Source: Planctomycetota bacterium | GTDB taxonomy: Bacteria > Planctomycetota > SZUA-567 > H5-PLA8 | Assembly (NCBI GenBank): GCA_023150555.1 | Contig: JAKLKQ010000014.1 | Location: 58,281 to 122,280 of the forward strand | Length of the DNA: 64,000 nucleotides | Reading direction: 5' to 3' | Shown here: positions 1 through 8,425 of the stretch, one piece after another | How the letters are laid out: each line of letters starts with the position of its first letter | How positions within the stretch are numbered: the stretch's first letter is position 1 | Made by a program: the position numbers and the translations under genes | The notes under the pieces: generated by a model | Database searches by the model: none | What the model was told of the DNA's origin: nothing | Seen by the model: the letters and a program-made list of their open reading frames with translations, nothing else

Positions 1-213
1 ATGCCCATCGTGAAAGACGGCGGCCCGGCCGATCCCATCGCCATCGGCGGCGACGAAGTGGCGCTCGCCCGGCCCGCCTACGTCGCCACGCACAGCGACC
101 GGCGGCTGTTCATCGCCGACTACGGCAGCTACCGCATGCTCAGCGTGAAACTGGGCTACCACGCCGAATCGAAGACCGCGCTCAAGGACGTGCCCGACAC
201 CAAAGGAGAGTGA
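1..213 (+). CDS. C-terminal end of a propeller-type protein (partial)
   Basis: The frame is open from the first base and ends in TGA, so this is the last 70 residues or so of a protein that begins outside the window; the ATG at base 1 is probably internal. The segment DRRLFIADYGSYRML resembles one blade of NHL or six-bladed beta-propeller proteins, where a short acidic-aromatic strand repeats. Only one such blade is visible, so the family call is tentative. It is followed after 22 bp by a secreted Kelch protein on the same strand and probably heads or belongs to the same operon. No catalytic residues can be named. Confidence 0.5.
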   Translation: MPIVKDGGPADPIAIGGDEVALARPAYVATHSDRRLFIADYGSYRMLSVKLGYHAESKTALKDVPDTKGE

Positions 214-235
214 CGTTCAACACGGGAGAAAGAAA

Positions 236-1663
236 ATGGGGAACCGCACGATGCAACGCATGTCCGTTCTGATTTGCCTGGGATTGATGCTGGGAACCGC
301 CCGCGCCGCTGAGATCCCGGCCGAGGCGGCGGCCGAGACGACCGCCGGCGCCGAAGACGGCGCGCCCAAGGACGTGCTTCCGTACGCCGACGACGCCGAG
401 GTCGTCGCGAAACTGAAAGCCCTGGATGCCGGCGCTTCGCTGCTGCTGCCGCCGGTCAAACACATGGCCGATGGCAAGTCCATACCCGGCGACGGCCGCA
501 ACGGGCCTTACGCCCGCGATTACACCAACAAGATGGTCTACGCGCCCGAACGCCGCACGGCCTTCTACGCCGGCGGCAACCACGGCATGGGCCGCACCAA
601 CGACGTCTGGGAGTTCCACCTCGGCAGCAACACATGGCACCGCCTCTTCGCGGCCGAAGGCGGCGACCACGCGAAGTTCAAGTGGACCCTGATGTTCGCC
701 TCGCGCATCTTCGGCAAGACCCCCGACTACAAGATGAAGGACGAGGAGCAGAAGAACTTCGACCAATGCAAGGCCTGGTGGAAGGAGAACGTTTCGCTGC
801 AGGACGGCCAGTACCTCACCAAGAGCGGCGGGCCGCTGCTCGTCGGGCACACCTGGGACACGTTGATCTACGAGCCCATCACCAAGCGCATGATCCACGG
901 CACCGGCACCTACTGCGCCAGCGCCGTATTCCTGGAATCGAAATTCAGCGGCACGCCGGAGAACGAGGTCGCCGCGAAGCTGGGCAAGGCGCCCAACGGC
1001 AAGCCCTACAAGACGATGTGGTTCTTCGACCCGGCGGACAAGAAGTGGAAGCGCTACGCCTCGGAGAGCCCGCTTGCCGAACTGAAGGGCATGGGCGGCA
1101 GCATGATCTACGTCTCCGACCTCAAGAAGGTAATCTGGTTCTACGCGGGCCAGAACTCGCCCGGCGCGCCGCATTGCATGCGCACGTGGGACCCGGCGAC
1201 CGACGAATGGGCCGAACTGAAGCCCAACGGCGGGAAGTCCATCGGCGAGTTGGCGCACAAGCTGAAGGTCGCGCCCGAGGCCGAGCAGCAGATGGCCTAC
1301 GCGCCGAAGCACAAGAAGATTGTCGCCGTGCTGAAGCAGGACACCTACACGTACGACATCGAGAAGAACGAGTGGGCCAAGCTCGACGCGAAGATTCCCT
1401 TCGCCGCCAGCGACTCGTCCACCGTATTCGCCTACGGCGAAACGGGCGACGTCTTCCTGCTCGCCAATCCGCGCACCGGCCAGTTGGCGACCTTCGACCT
1501 GAACGCGGGCAAGTGGGAGCCCCTGACACCCAAGGGCCCGGGCATGCCCAAGCCGCCGTACTGCGTCGGAAAGGGCTACTACGATCCGGCGTTCAACGTG
1601 TTCGTCGTTCAATGCGCATACCAGGACAAGATGTGGGTCTACCGGCACACGAAGGCCGAGTAA
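236..1663 (+). CDS. Secreted Kelch-type beta-propeller protein
   Basis: The 475-residue product starts with a Sec signal peptide (about residues 1-24, hydrophobic core LICLGLMLG, cleavage near ARA-AE). The body shows recurring Kelch-like strands of the form D-x-x-x-x-x-W-x-x-L, for example DPATDEWAEL, DIEKNEWAKL and DLNAGKWEPL. Kelch or galactose-oxidase-like propellers bind glycans or proteins; the copper and Tyr-Cys active site of true galactose oxidase is not evident, so a binding role is more likely than catalysis. A purine-rich GGGAG lies about 7 bases before the ATG. It precedes an aldolase-sialidase fusion by 33 bp, which suggests a role in glycan handling outside the cell. The C-terminal part of the giant kinase at 47985-53732 is also Kelch-like. 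Confidence 0.75.
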   Translation: MGNRTMQRMSVLICLGLMLGTARAAEIPAEAAAETTAGAEDGAPKDVLPYADDAEVVAKLKALDAGASLLLPPVKHMADGKSIPGDGRNGPYARDYTNKMVYAPERRTAFYAGGNHGMGRTNDVWEFHLGSNTWHRLFAAEGGDHAKFKWTLMFASRIFGKTPDYKMKDEEQKNFDQCKAWWKENVSLQDGQYLTKSGGPLLVGHTWDTLIYEPITKRMIHGTGTYCASAVFLESKFSGTPENEVAAKLGKAPNGKPYKTMWFFDPADKKWKRYASESPLAELKGMGGSMIYVSDLKKVIWFYAGQNSPGAPHCMRTWDPATDEWAELKPNGGKSIGELAHKLKVAPEAEQQMAYAPKHKKIVAVLKQDTYTYDIEKNEWAKLDAKIPFAASDSSTVFAYGETGDVFLLANPRTGQLATFDLNAGKWEPLTPKGPGMPKPPYCVGKGYYDPAFNVFVVQCAYQDKMWVYRHTKAE

Positions 1664-1696
1664 CCCGAAACCAGAACACCTCGAAAGGAAAAAAGG

Positions 1697-3730
1697 ATGA
1701 CCTCCGCATTGCTGGAAGCCGTAAAAACGCCCGTTCGCCGCCATGGCCGGCTCACCGGCGGTCTGTACACCGCCTGCGTCACGCCCTTCGGCAGCGACGA
1801 ACAGGTCGACACGGGCGCGCTGCGCAGCGTGATCGACTATCTCTTCGCCGGCGGCGTCACCGGCCTGACGTTGACGGGCACCACTGGGGAAGCCCACGCG
1901 CTGGACTTCGACGAACGCCGCCGCGTGTGGGCGACCGGCGTGAAGGCCGCTGCGGGGCGGGGGCCCATCCTGGCTGGTTGCGGCGCGACGACCACGCGCG
2001 AGGCCAAGCGCCTGGTGGCGCTGGCGGCCGACTGCGGCTGCGACGCAGCGCTGGTGCTCACGCCGTGGTACGAGAACGCCACGCACGACGCCATCGCGCG
2101 CTACTATGATGGACTTGCCGCCGAGGCGAAGCTGCCGATCCTGCTCTACCACAACCCCTCGCGCACGCACCTCGACTGGCCCGCTGCGAAGGCCGCCGAA
2201 GTCGCGCAGCGCCTACACGGCCCGGTCATCGGCATGAAGGATTCGACCAACGACGCGCGCCGAGTCGCCGAACTGCGCGCGGGTGCGCCGGCGGACTTCC
2301 TGATCTTCTCCGGCGGGCCGCACCAGCGCGCGGCTTTCGCAGCCGCCGGCGCCGACGGCTGCATCGACGGGCCGTCGAACGTCCTGCCGCGCGAAGGCCG
2401 CGAGGCGTACGACGGCAACGAGAAGCGCATCGCGTACTTCGGCGACTTCTATAAAGTGGTCGCTTCGGCCGAGAACGACATCGCGCTGATGAAGGCCGTC
2501 ATGCGCGCGCTGGGCCTGCCCGCGGGCAAGACACGCGCGCCCAACGACGCCGTGCCGGAAGCCGAGTACGAACGCGCCAAGAAGGTTCTGCAGCAGGGCG
2601 GGCGCCTGTACGGCGGCGACGCCGGACGCCCGACCGAGCGGCAGGACGTCGCGCAGAAAGCCGTGCACCTCTTCGAGCCCGCGCTGGAAGCCGAGGCCCT
2701 TGCGGCCGAGCCCGTTCCCACGCGGCACGTCACGCTGTGGCGGCCGGAAGAAGGCGACTTCCAGTACAGCCACCACGCCTGCATCGCGCACTTCGGCGGG
2801 CAGTTCTTCGCCGCGTGGTCCAACGCGCGCCTGAACGAAGACAGCCCGGGCCAGCTGGTGCGCGTCGCGACGTCGAAGGACGGCGCGGTTTGGAGCGAAG
2901 CGCGCGAGTTGACGGCGCCGCCGGAAGGCATGCTGCGCTGGACGGCCGGCGGCTTCTGGGTGCGCGGCGGCAAGCTGCTGCTGAACGCCACGCGCTACAC
3001 CCGCGCGCGCTACGTCGACGGGCACTCCGCGCCGGGCAAGTGCTGGGCCGACATGGCGACCGAGCACTTCGAGTGGGACGGTGCAGGCTGGCGCCCGCTC
3101 GGGCCGCTCTGCGACGACTTCTACGTCAACGAAGCCCCGCGCCAACTCACCGACGGACGATTCCTGATGACCGGCGTCAACGACGCGCACGACGCGCTGG
3201 TCGCCGTCAGCGCCACGGGCAAGGCCATGGACTGGACCGTCCACTGCATCGCGAAGCGTGTTTCCGGAAGCCCCATGCGCCTGACCGAGCCCAGCTGGTT
3301 CGCGGCGAAGGACGGGCGCATCCGCGTGCTGCTCCGCGACGACGGCGGCTCGCGGCGCATCTGGATCAGCGAGAGCGCCGACGGCGGGAACACCTGGAGT
3401 CCCGCGGCGCCGACGGACCTGCCGGACGGCCAGTCGAAGTTCTTCGCGCTCACGCTGCCCGACGGCCGCGTGGCGTTCGTCTCGAACGCGACCGGCGGCG
3501 AGTTGCGCCGGCGCTTCCTCTCCGTGGCGCTGAGCGGCGACGGCAACGACTTCACGCGCCTGCGCAAGGTGGCGCTCGACGCCAACGCGGCCCCGCGTTT
3601 CCCAGGCATGCACAAGGCCCGCGGCTTCCAGTACCCCAACGCCTGCATCGCGAACGGGCGGCTCTGGGTGATCAACTCCGTGAACAAGGAAGACATCGAA
3701 CTGCGTTCGATCGCGCTGGGCGACCTGTGA
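1697..3730 (+). CDS. DapA/N-acetylneuraminate-lyase-type aldolase fused to a sialidase-like domain
   Basis: The 677-residue protein has two parts. Residues about 18-315 are a class I aldolase of the DHDPS/NAL family with the residues expected for catalysis: GTTGE at 61-65, Tyr151 in YHNPSRT, and the Schiff-base lysine Lys181 in GMKDSTND. Residues about 345-677 form a sialidase-like propeller with an Asp-box (SADGGNTW), an earlier relaxed one (SKDGAVW), and a TEPSWF...LLRDDGG segment typical of GH33-like folds. Family knowledge says such aldolases cleave or form 2-oxo acids (sialic acid, KDG, dihydrodipicolinate) while sialidases release terminal sialic acids, so one chain could release and split a 2-keto sugar acid. 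No signal peptide is seen, so the protein looks cytoplasmic. It sits in an operon with an RraA-like protein and a second fusion. The substrate is not determined by sequence. Confidence 0.8.
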   Translation: MTSALLEAVKTPVRRHGRLTGGLYTACVTPFGSDEQVDTGALRSVIDYLFAGGVTGLTLTGTTGEAHALDFDERRRVWATGVKAAAGRGPILAGCGATTTREAKRLVALAADCGCDAALVLTPWYENATHDAIARYYDGLAAEAKLPILLYHNPSRTHLDWPAAKAAEVAQRLHGPVIGMKDSTNDARRVAELRAGAPADFLIFSGGPHQRAAFAAAGADGCIDGPSNVLPREGREAYDGNEKRIAYFGDFYKVVASAENDIALMKAVMRALGLPAGKTRAPNDAVPEAEYERAKKVLQQGGRLYGGDAGRPTERQDVAQKAVHLFEPALEAEALAAEPVPTRHVTLWRPEEGDFQYSHHACIAHFGGQFFAAWSNARLNEDSPGQLVRVATSKDGAVWSEARELTAPPEGMLRWTAGGFWVRGGKLLLNATRYTRARYVDGHSAPGKCWADMATEHFEWDGAGWRPLGPLCDDFYVNEAPRQLTDGRFLMTGVNDAHDALVAVSATGKAMDWTVHCIAKRVSGSPMRLTEPSWFAAKDGRIRVLLRDDGGSRRIWISESADGGNTWSPAAPTDLPDGQSKFFALTLPDGRVAFVSNATGGELRRRFLSVALSGDGNDFTRLRKVALDANAAPRFPGMHKARGFQYPNACIANGRLWVINSVNKEDIELRSIALGDL

Positions 3731-3796
3731 TCGCCGGCAGTCATTGAAGAGGGCAGGGCATGCCGTGTAGACTGGCGTGCCCAGGAGAGTCACGTC

Positions 3797-4555
3797 ATGT
3801 CCGAACGTCTGTCGCACGGCGAGTTGCTGCAGCTCAAGCGCTGGAACACGCCCACCATCTACAACGGGTGGGAGCAGATCACGCGGCACGACAGCGCGCA
3901 CGAGGGCTTCAACCTCGAGGAGACGCGCGATTACATGCCGCAGATGGGCCCGATGATCGGCTACGCCGTCACCGCGACCTTCCAGCCCGGCAATCCCGAG
4001 CACCCCAAGAAGAATCCGAAGGCCTGGGACGAGTACCTCGCCTACATCGCCAGCGTCCCCGGCCCGAAGATCGTCGTCATCCGCGACCTCGACAAGCCCA
4101 ACGTCTACGGCGCGATCTGGGGCGAGGTCATGGCGAATATGCACCGCGCGATGGGCTGCGTCGGCACCATCACCGACGGCGCCGTGCGCGACGTCGACGA
4201 GATGACCAACGCGGGCTTCAAGGCACTCGCGCGGCGCATGGCCGTCGGCCACGCCAAGGCCTGCCCGGTGCAGTGGGGCATCGAGGTCGAGGTCTTCGGG
4301 CGGAAGATCGCGCCCGGCCAGCTGATCCACGCCGACAAGCACGGCTTCCTGGCCGTCCCGCCGGAGGACGCGCCGCGCCTGCTGGAAGCTGCAAGCTACA
4401 TGGACCGCAACGAGTGCCACACGCTGATCGCCGCCGCGCGCAGCGCCAGCGGCAAAGGTAGTGAAGAGGTGCTCGCCAGCTTCCGCCATGCCTTCGCGTC
4501 CTTCCGCGAGAACGCGAAGAAGCAGTTCGGCGGCGTCCAAAAGGGCGAGTGGTAG
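3797..4555 (+). CDS. RraA-family protein (HMG/CHA-aldolase-like)
   Basis: The 252-residue protein carries the RraA-family core: GAIWGEVMANMHRAMGCVG followed by DGAVRDVDEM (about residues 105-136), the G-E-x-x-A and D-G-x-x-R-D signatures that bind the divalent metal and pyruvate moiety in 4-hydroxy-4-methyl-2-oxoglutarate aldolases. Related proteins also include the RNase E inhibitor RraA, but the metabolic members cluster with sugar-acid genes as here. It lies between two aldolase-sialidase fusions, 3 bp before the next ATG. A reasonable inference is cleavage or decarboxylation of a 2-oxo acid made by the preceding aldolase. The start follows AGGAG about 10 bases upstream. The N-terminal 60 residues are longer than in E. 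coli RraA. Confidence 0.8.
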   Translation: MSERLSHGELLQLKRWNTPTIYNGWEQITRHDSAHEGFNLEETRDYMPQMGPMIGYAVTATFQPGNPEHPKKNPKAWDEYLAYIASVPGPKIVVIRDLDKPNVYGAIWGEVMANMHRAMGCVGTITDGAVRDVDEMTNAGFKALARRMAVGHAKACPVQWGIEVEVFGRKIAPGQLIHADKHGFLAVPPEDAPRLLEAASYMDRNECHTLIAAARSASGKGSEEVLASFRHAFASFRENAKKQFGGVQKGEW

Positions 4556-4558
4556 CGC

Positions 4559-6526
4559 ATGGCCATCGCCCGGCGATCCGCCTCCAGTGCCATGCGGGAA
4601 GCCGTGCGCAAACCGCTTCCCGGCGGGCTGTGGGTCCCGTGCGTCACGCCGCGCATGGCATCCGGCGCGCTGGATTTGGGCGCGCTGCGGTCGCTGGTGA
4701 CGTACGCCCTGGACGGCGGCGCGGCGGGCCTGGTCTTCGGCGATGCGCCGTTTCTGGAGGACGACGAGCACGCGGGCCTGGGCGCCGCTAGCCTGCTGGA
4801 AGCCGGCGTCGCGGAATGCGCGGGCCGCGCGCAGGTCTTCGCCGGCGTGCGCGCAGCCGGACCCGCACAGGCCGAACAGGCGATTGACGAAGCCGCGAAA
4901 TGCGGGTGCACCGGCGTACTGCTGGAACTGGAATCGGACACCGCCTACCTGAACCTCGAATCGCCTCTGCCCCTGGTCCTCATGCTCGAGCCCGACATCC
5001 CGGCCGAACGGCTGCGCGACATGGCGCGCAAGCTGGGCGGAGCGCTCTCCGGCGTGCTCGATCCGGACGCGGATGCCTCACGCCTGGCCGAGTTGCGCGA
5101 GACGCTCTCGAAGAGCGTACGCGTGTACGGCGGCGCGGTGGAACGTTCCGGAACGGCCGATGGCTGCTTCGACGTGCTGGCCAACGCCTTCCCGCGCGAA
5201 GCCGCCGAGGCGCTGGGCGGCGTGGCGGAGAAGCAAGCCTACCTCGAGAAGATTCGCGCGCGCGTCGAGTCGTCGCGCAACGGTTCCGCCCTGCTCCAGA
5301 AGATCCTCTGCGCACTGGGCCTGCCGCTGGCCGATCCGCGCACCGAGCCCGGCAAGGCCGAATGGCTGGCCACGAAAGCGGCCGTCGCCAAAGGCGGGCG
5401 CCTGGTGGCGGGAGAAGCCGGACGAGAGGTTCCGCGCACGGCCATTGGCGCGAAGCCGGTCCACCTCGTCGATTCGAGGACGGTGGAGCAGGCGCGCGAC
5501 ACCGCGCCGGTTCCGTCCGAGGCCGTCTCGCTGTGGCGCGTGGCGGGCCCTCCGTTGCAGTACGGCTGCCACCCCTTCATTACGCACCACGAAGGCCGGT
5601 TTTTCGCGATGTGGTCGGGCGGTGCGGTCAACGAGGACAGCCCGGGGCAGCTCATACGCTTTGCGACGTCCACGGACGGCCGGAACTGGTCGGCGCCGCA
5701 GCCCGCGGTCCCCGCGCCGCGCGGCATGGGGCGGTGGACGCCAGGCGGCTTCTGGGTGCGGGACGGCCGGCTGCTGCTGCTGGCGATCCACTACACGCGC
5801 GCGCGTTACGTCGAAGGCGAACAGACGCCCGGGACCTGCTGGGAAGACCTCGCGGCCCAGGCCTTCGTCTGGGACGGCGTCTCGTGGCAGGGCGCCGGCC
5901 CGGTGCTGGACGACATCTACGTCAACGAACCGCCGCGCCGCCTGCCCGGCGGCGGCTGGATGATGACAGGCGTCAACGGCCGCCACGACGCGCTGGTGGC
6001 CATCGGCGGCGAAGCGCGCATGGACGATTGGACGGTCCAGGTGCTCGCCCCGCGCACCGAGGGCTACAAGCTCACCGAGCCCAGCTGGTTTGTGGCGAAG
6101 GACGGGCGCATTCGCGTCCTGCTGCGCGACGACGGCGGCTCGCGCCGCCTGTGGCTGTGCGAGAGTCGCGACGGCGGCGAGACGTGGGCGGCGCCCGCAC
6201 TCACCGACTTCCCCGACGCGCAGGCGAAGTTCTTCGCGCTGTCGCTGCCGGACTGCACCGTGGCGCTTTGCGGCAACCCCGACGGAGGCACGCTGCGCAG
6301 GCGAATGCTGGCCGTTTCGCTGAGCCGCGACGGGATGGTCTTCGAGCGCTGCGTCCAGGTGGCGCTGGACGAGACCTCCGTGCCGCGCCTGAAGGGCATG
6401 CACAAAGCGCCGGGGTTCCATTACCCCAACGCCTGCGTCGTAAACGGGCGGCTGTGGATTGTGCACTCGATCCACAAGGAGGACATCGAGGTCCGTTCGA
6501 TCGCGCTGGCGGAGTTGCGGATGTAA
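4559..6526 (+). CDS. Aldolase-sialidase fusion with a degenerate aldolase half
   Basis: This 655-residue paralogue of the protein at 1697-3730 keeps the same domain order. The sialidase-like half (about residues 335-655) is closely similar, with shared segments NEDSPGQL, TEPSWFV and VLLRDDGGSRR and an Asp-box-like SRDGGETW. The aldolase-like half (20-310) is eroded at every catalytic position: GTTGE is replaced by GDAPF (61-65), the Tyr of YHNP by Met142 in LMLEP, and the Schiff-base Lys by Leu167 in SGVLDPDAD. It is also shorter through this region. The fold is probably kept but cannot act by the class I mechanism, so it may be a scaffold or ligand-binding pseudoenzyme. The ATG lies 3 bp after the RraA-family stop, implying coupled translation. 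Confidence 0.78.
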   Translation: MAIARRSASSAMREAVRKPLPGGLWVPCVTPRMASGALDLGALRSLVTYALDGGAAGLVFGDAPFLEDDEHAGLGAASLLEAGVAECAGRAQVFAGVRAAGPAQAEQAIDEAAKCGCTGVLLELESDTAYLNLESPLPLVLMLEPDIPAERLRDMARKLGGALSGVLDPDADASRLAELRETLSKSVRVYGGAVERSGTADGCFDVLANAFPREAAEALGGVAEKQAYLEKIRARVESSRNGSALLQKILCALGLPLADPRTEPGKAEWLATKAAVAKGGRLVAGEAGREVPRTAIGAKPVHLVDSRTVEQARDTAPVPSEAVSLWRVAGPPLQYGCHPFITHHEGRFFAMWSGGAVNEDSPGQLIRFATSTDGRNWSAPQPAVPAPRGMGRWTPGGFWVRDGRLLLLAIHYTRARYVEGEQTPGTCWEDLAAQAFVWDGVSWQGAGPVLDDIYVNEPPRRLPGGGWMMTGVNGRHDALVAIGGEARMDDWTVQVLAPRTEGYKLTEPSWFVAKDGRIRVLLRDDGGSRRLWLCESRDGGETWAAPALTDFPDAQAKFFALSLPDCTVALCGNPDGGTLRRRMLAVSLSRDGMVFERCVQVALDETSVPRLKGMHKAPGFHYPNACVVNGRLWIVHSIHKEDIEVRSIALAELRM

Positions 6527-6539
6527 TACGTGCGCGGCG

Positions 6540-6956
6540 TTAGCCCGGATCGCGGGTCGACAATTCCTCAATACTGGTGGCGACGAAGAAGGGCTGGGGC
6601 TTGCCGCCCTGGCTGAGGATGATGCGCCGGGTGTTGAAGCGGACTTTGATCTGCACGCTGTTCTGTATAGGCAGCCGTACCTGTCCGACAATGTAATATA
6701 TGGGTACCACACCGGTGTCATCTTTCAGCTTGAAGATGCCAGTACTGAAACTGGTTCGGTCTTCCTGGAAGACCACCAGGTCCGATTCGCTCCGGGAAGC
6801 CAACATACCCGTTACGGTTCCCGAGACGTTTTTCCCGTAGCCTTGTTCCTCCAGCATCTCGCGGCAGGTCAAGGTCCGGTTGGCGGAGTAAATGCCGAAC
6901 GCCCCCGCGCCGATCACGATCACGGCGATGAGGGTCCATCGCATGCCCTTGGTCAT
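6540..6956 (-). CDS. Small membrane-anchored protein with an OB-like domain
   Basis: The 138-residue product begins with one hydrophobic segment (WTLIAVIVIGAGAFGIY, about 7-23), so it is likely an inner-membrane anchor or uncleaved signal. The rest is beta-rich: GTVTGMLASRSESDLVVF, then DDTGVVPIYYIVGQV and VQIKVRFNTRRI, a strand pattern like a small OB-fold. No catalytic motif is visible and I do not recognise the family. An AGGGA lies just upstream of the chosen ATG at 6956; a longer upstream reading frame exists but runs through the tRNA and lacks support. It is read in the same direction as tRNA-Ala but is separated from it by an intrinsic terminator. Confidence 0.6.
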   Translation of the reverse strand: MTKGMRWTLIAVIVIGAGAFGIYSANRTLTCREMLEEQGYGKNVSGTVTGMLASRSESDLVVFQEDRTSFSTGIFKLKDDTGVVPIYYIVGQVRLPIQNSVQIKVRFNTRRIILSQGGKPQPFFVATSIEELSTRDPG

Positions 6957-7097
6957 GGGATCCCTTTCTCGATAGAGGCCCTTCGGCCGCGGCGTTAACC
7001 TGGATAAAACAGAAACAGCATATAGCAGGCTTCCGCCGCGCCGCAACAATGCGGTCCATCGGAGCGAAGGGGCACAGAAGGGGAGAGATGGGCCAAC

Positions 7098-7122
7098 AAA
7101 AAACCCGGCGCGGGGCCGGGTT
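7098..7122 (-). terminator. Intrinsic terminator after tRNA-Ala
   Basis: On the minus strand an 8-bp stem AACCCGGC/GCCGGGTT with a 5-base loop is followed directly by six T residues. It lies 18 bp past the tRNA CCA end, the right place to end the tRNA transcript before the small membrane-protein gene. Confidence 0.75.
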
Positions 7123-7140
7123 GAAGCGCTTCCTTCGGAA

Positions 7141-7216
7141 TGGTGGAGGTGAGGGGGATCGAACCCCTGACCTTCAGACTGCCAGCCTGACGCTCTCCCA
7201 GCTGAGCTACACCCCC
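7141..7216 (-). tRNA. tRNA-Ala (anticodon GGC)
   Basis: The minus strand folds as a standard 76-nt cloverleaf with CCA encoded. The acceptor stem GGGGGTG/CACCTCC contains a G3-U70 wobble pair, the identity element of tRNA-Ala. The D stem is GCTC/GAGC, and the anticodon loop CTGGCAG gives anticodon GGC, reading the codon GCC that is abundant here. The T arm contains GGTTCGATC. A terminator-like hairpin sits 7 bp before its 5' end and a second terminator follows it, so it looks monocistronic or processed from read-through of the upstream gene. Confidence 0.96.
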
Positions 7217-7223
7217 ATCCGTG

Positions 7224-7256
7224 AAAAAAGCGCCCGCGGTGAACCACCCCCGCGGG
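7224..7256 (-). terminator. Terminator-like hairpin between the P460-like gene and tRNA-Ala
   Basis: On the minus strand the 7-bp stem CCCGCGG/CCGCGGG encloses a 10-base loop and is followed by CGC and then six T residues. It would end transcription from the cytochrome-P460-like gene, whose stop lies 51 bp upstream. Its end is only 7 bp from the tRNA 5' end, leaving no room for a separate tRNA promoter after it. Confidence 0.65.
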
Positions 7257-7307
7257 ACCTCTCTAATTTCCGCGCTTTCCCCCTCAATGTCAAGGCGCTT
7301 TGAGGCG

Positions 7308-8150
7308 CTACTCGTCGCCGTTGGGCCGCGGGACCCCAATGAGGCGGTCCTTCTTGGATTGGACATGGCATTCCATGCAGTTCTGGAGGCGACCCGCGCC
7401 GGTGACGGTCTTCAGATCGGGGCTTATGGTGCCATAGACCCAGCCGTTGTCCGTTCCTTCCGTCTTGGCGTCGAGTTTGTACATGATGAAAAGGCCCGCC
7501 GATTCGCTGGCGTGAAACACCTTTCCATTCTGCTTCACATATCGGGTAAAGCGCTCCGTTACCTCGACCTTCTCACCCTTGGGAACAACCCGCACTTCGC
7601 CCTCTGTAACAGGATGCGTCGCCGGCATCGTTCGAACGGAGCCGTCGCTGACAACCTCGCGCCGTCGCCATACATCCTCCTCCATTTTCTTTGCGGCAAC
7701 CTCCTTGGGGATCCAACTCTCCTTGACCAATACCTGCCCGGCGGATTGCGCCTTTCCCTCGGCGCTTTCGAGGTACGCCTGCCGGTCTGCAGCAAACAGA
7801 TAGTAGAGCTTTCGGCCGTGCGAGTCTTTGTCGTCGCTCGCGCTCAAAGCCGGCGTGCTGGGCGGGCTGCTCCGGCAAAGCGAAGGTGCCCAACGAAGCT
7901 GGTCGTCCACGCGCCCGTACCCCTGGTAGGCCTTAGCGATCTCCAGCAGGCGCGGTTTGAAATCCGGCACCTCGGATTGCTTTCCGCCTTCTGCATGTTG
8001 CGCTTCGACCTTCTGGTTCGACATCCCTTTGTCCGGATTCGGGTTCCCTACATCCTCTGGCCCAACCGCATCGGCTGCGGAGGCCGGGCGCCCGCCGCAG
8101 AGGAGCACCAGCCCGAGCACCAGCGTCCCAAGCACTTTCTGAACGGGCAT
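7308..8150 (-). CDS. Cytochrome-P460-like periplasmic c-type haem protein
   Basis: The 280-residue product has a signal peptide (MPVQKVLGTLVLGLVLLCGG, cleavage near ASA-AD) and one C-terminal haem-c motif CMECH at about 258-262. The layout before it, with GLFIMYKLD, then NGWVYGTISPD, then the CxxCH close to the end, matches cytochrome P460 family proteins, which are periplasmic mono-haem enzymes; characterised members oxidise hydroxylamine. The Lys crosslink of true P460 cannot be assigned confidently, so it may be an electron-transfer or sensory relative. A good Shine-Dalgarno (GGGAGGG) lies 8 bases before ATG 8150. The gene stands alone, read away from leuS. Confidence 0.7.
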   Translation of the reverse strand: MPVQKVLGTLVLGLVLLCGGRPASAADAVGPEDVGNPNPDKGMSNQKVEAQHAEGGKQSEVPDFKPRLLEIAKAYQGYGRVDDQLRWAPSLCRSSPPSTPALSASDDKDSHGRKLYYLFAADRQAYLESAEGKAQSAGQVLVKESWIPKEVAAKKMEEDVWRRREVVSDGSVRTMPATHPVTEGEVRVVPKGEKVEVTERFTRYVKQNGKVFHASESAGLFIMYKLDAKTEGTDNGWVYGTISPDLKTVTGAGRLQNCMECHVQSKKDRLIGVPRPNGDE

Positions 8151-8395
8151 GGTCCAGCCCTCCCTCAGCCAAGCAATGATACACAGCTCCTTTTGAGGAC
8201 GAGACTAATGCCAATGCCTTCTGAAAAAAGGCCACTTACAAGACCCTTGCCTTTCGTGTCCCTGCGCCTTGCTTTGCAGGGCGAAGTGGGGTTAGTTGTA
8301 GGTCTATGCGTACCGATGCAACGCACCCCGCCACCGCGTCACGCCGCGCCACCGGAGTCCTCAGCGCCCGCCTCGCGGGCGTGCGCCTCGTGTAG

Positions 8396-8425
8396 TTGGC
8401 AAATTCGTTCAACCCCAAGTAAACT
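8396..8425 (+). promoter_or_regulatory. Candidate promoter of leuS
   Basis: TTGGCA (8396-8401) and TAAACT (8420-8425) are separated by 18 bp on the plus strand and would give a leader of about 90 nt before leuS. Each hexamer matches the sigma-70 consensus at only 4-5 positions. A small hairpin (CCCTGC/GCAGGG, 8260-8281) lies farther upstream; I see no T-box or other riboswitch fold in the 370-bp gap. Confidence 0.35.

Noticed and set aside
182..4771. Long minus-strand frames opposite the first operon (662 and 852 codons)
   Set aside because: They lie antisense to genes with complete catalytic motifs, and have no recognisable family or Shine-Dalgarno.
7288..7293. TTGACA as a dedicated tRNA-Ala promoter
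   Set aside because: The only -10 candidates are weak, and a terminator-like hairpin lies between it and the tRNA.
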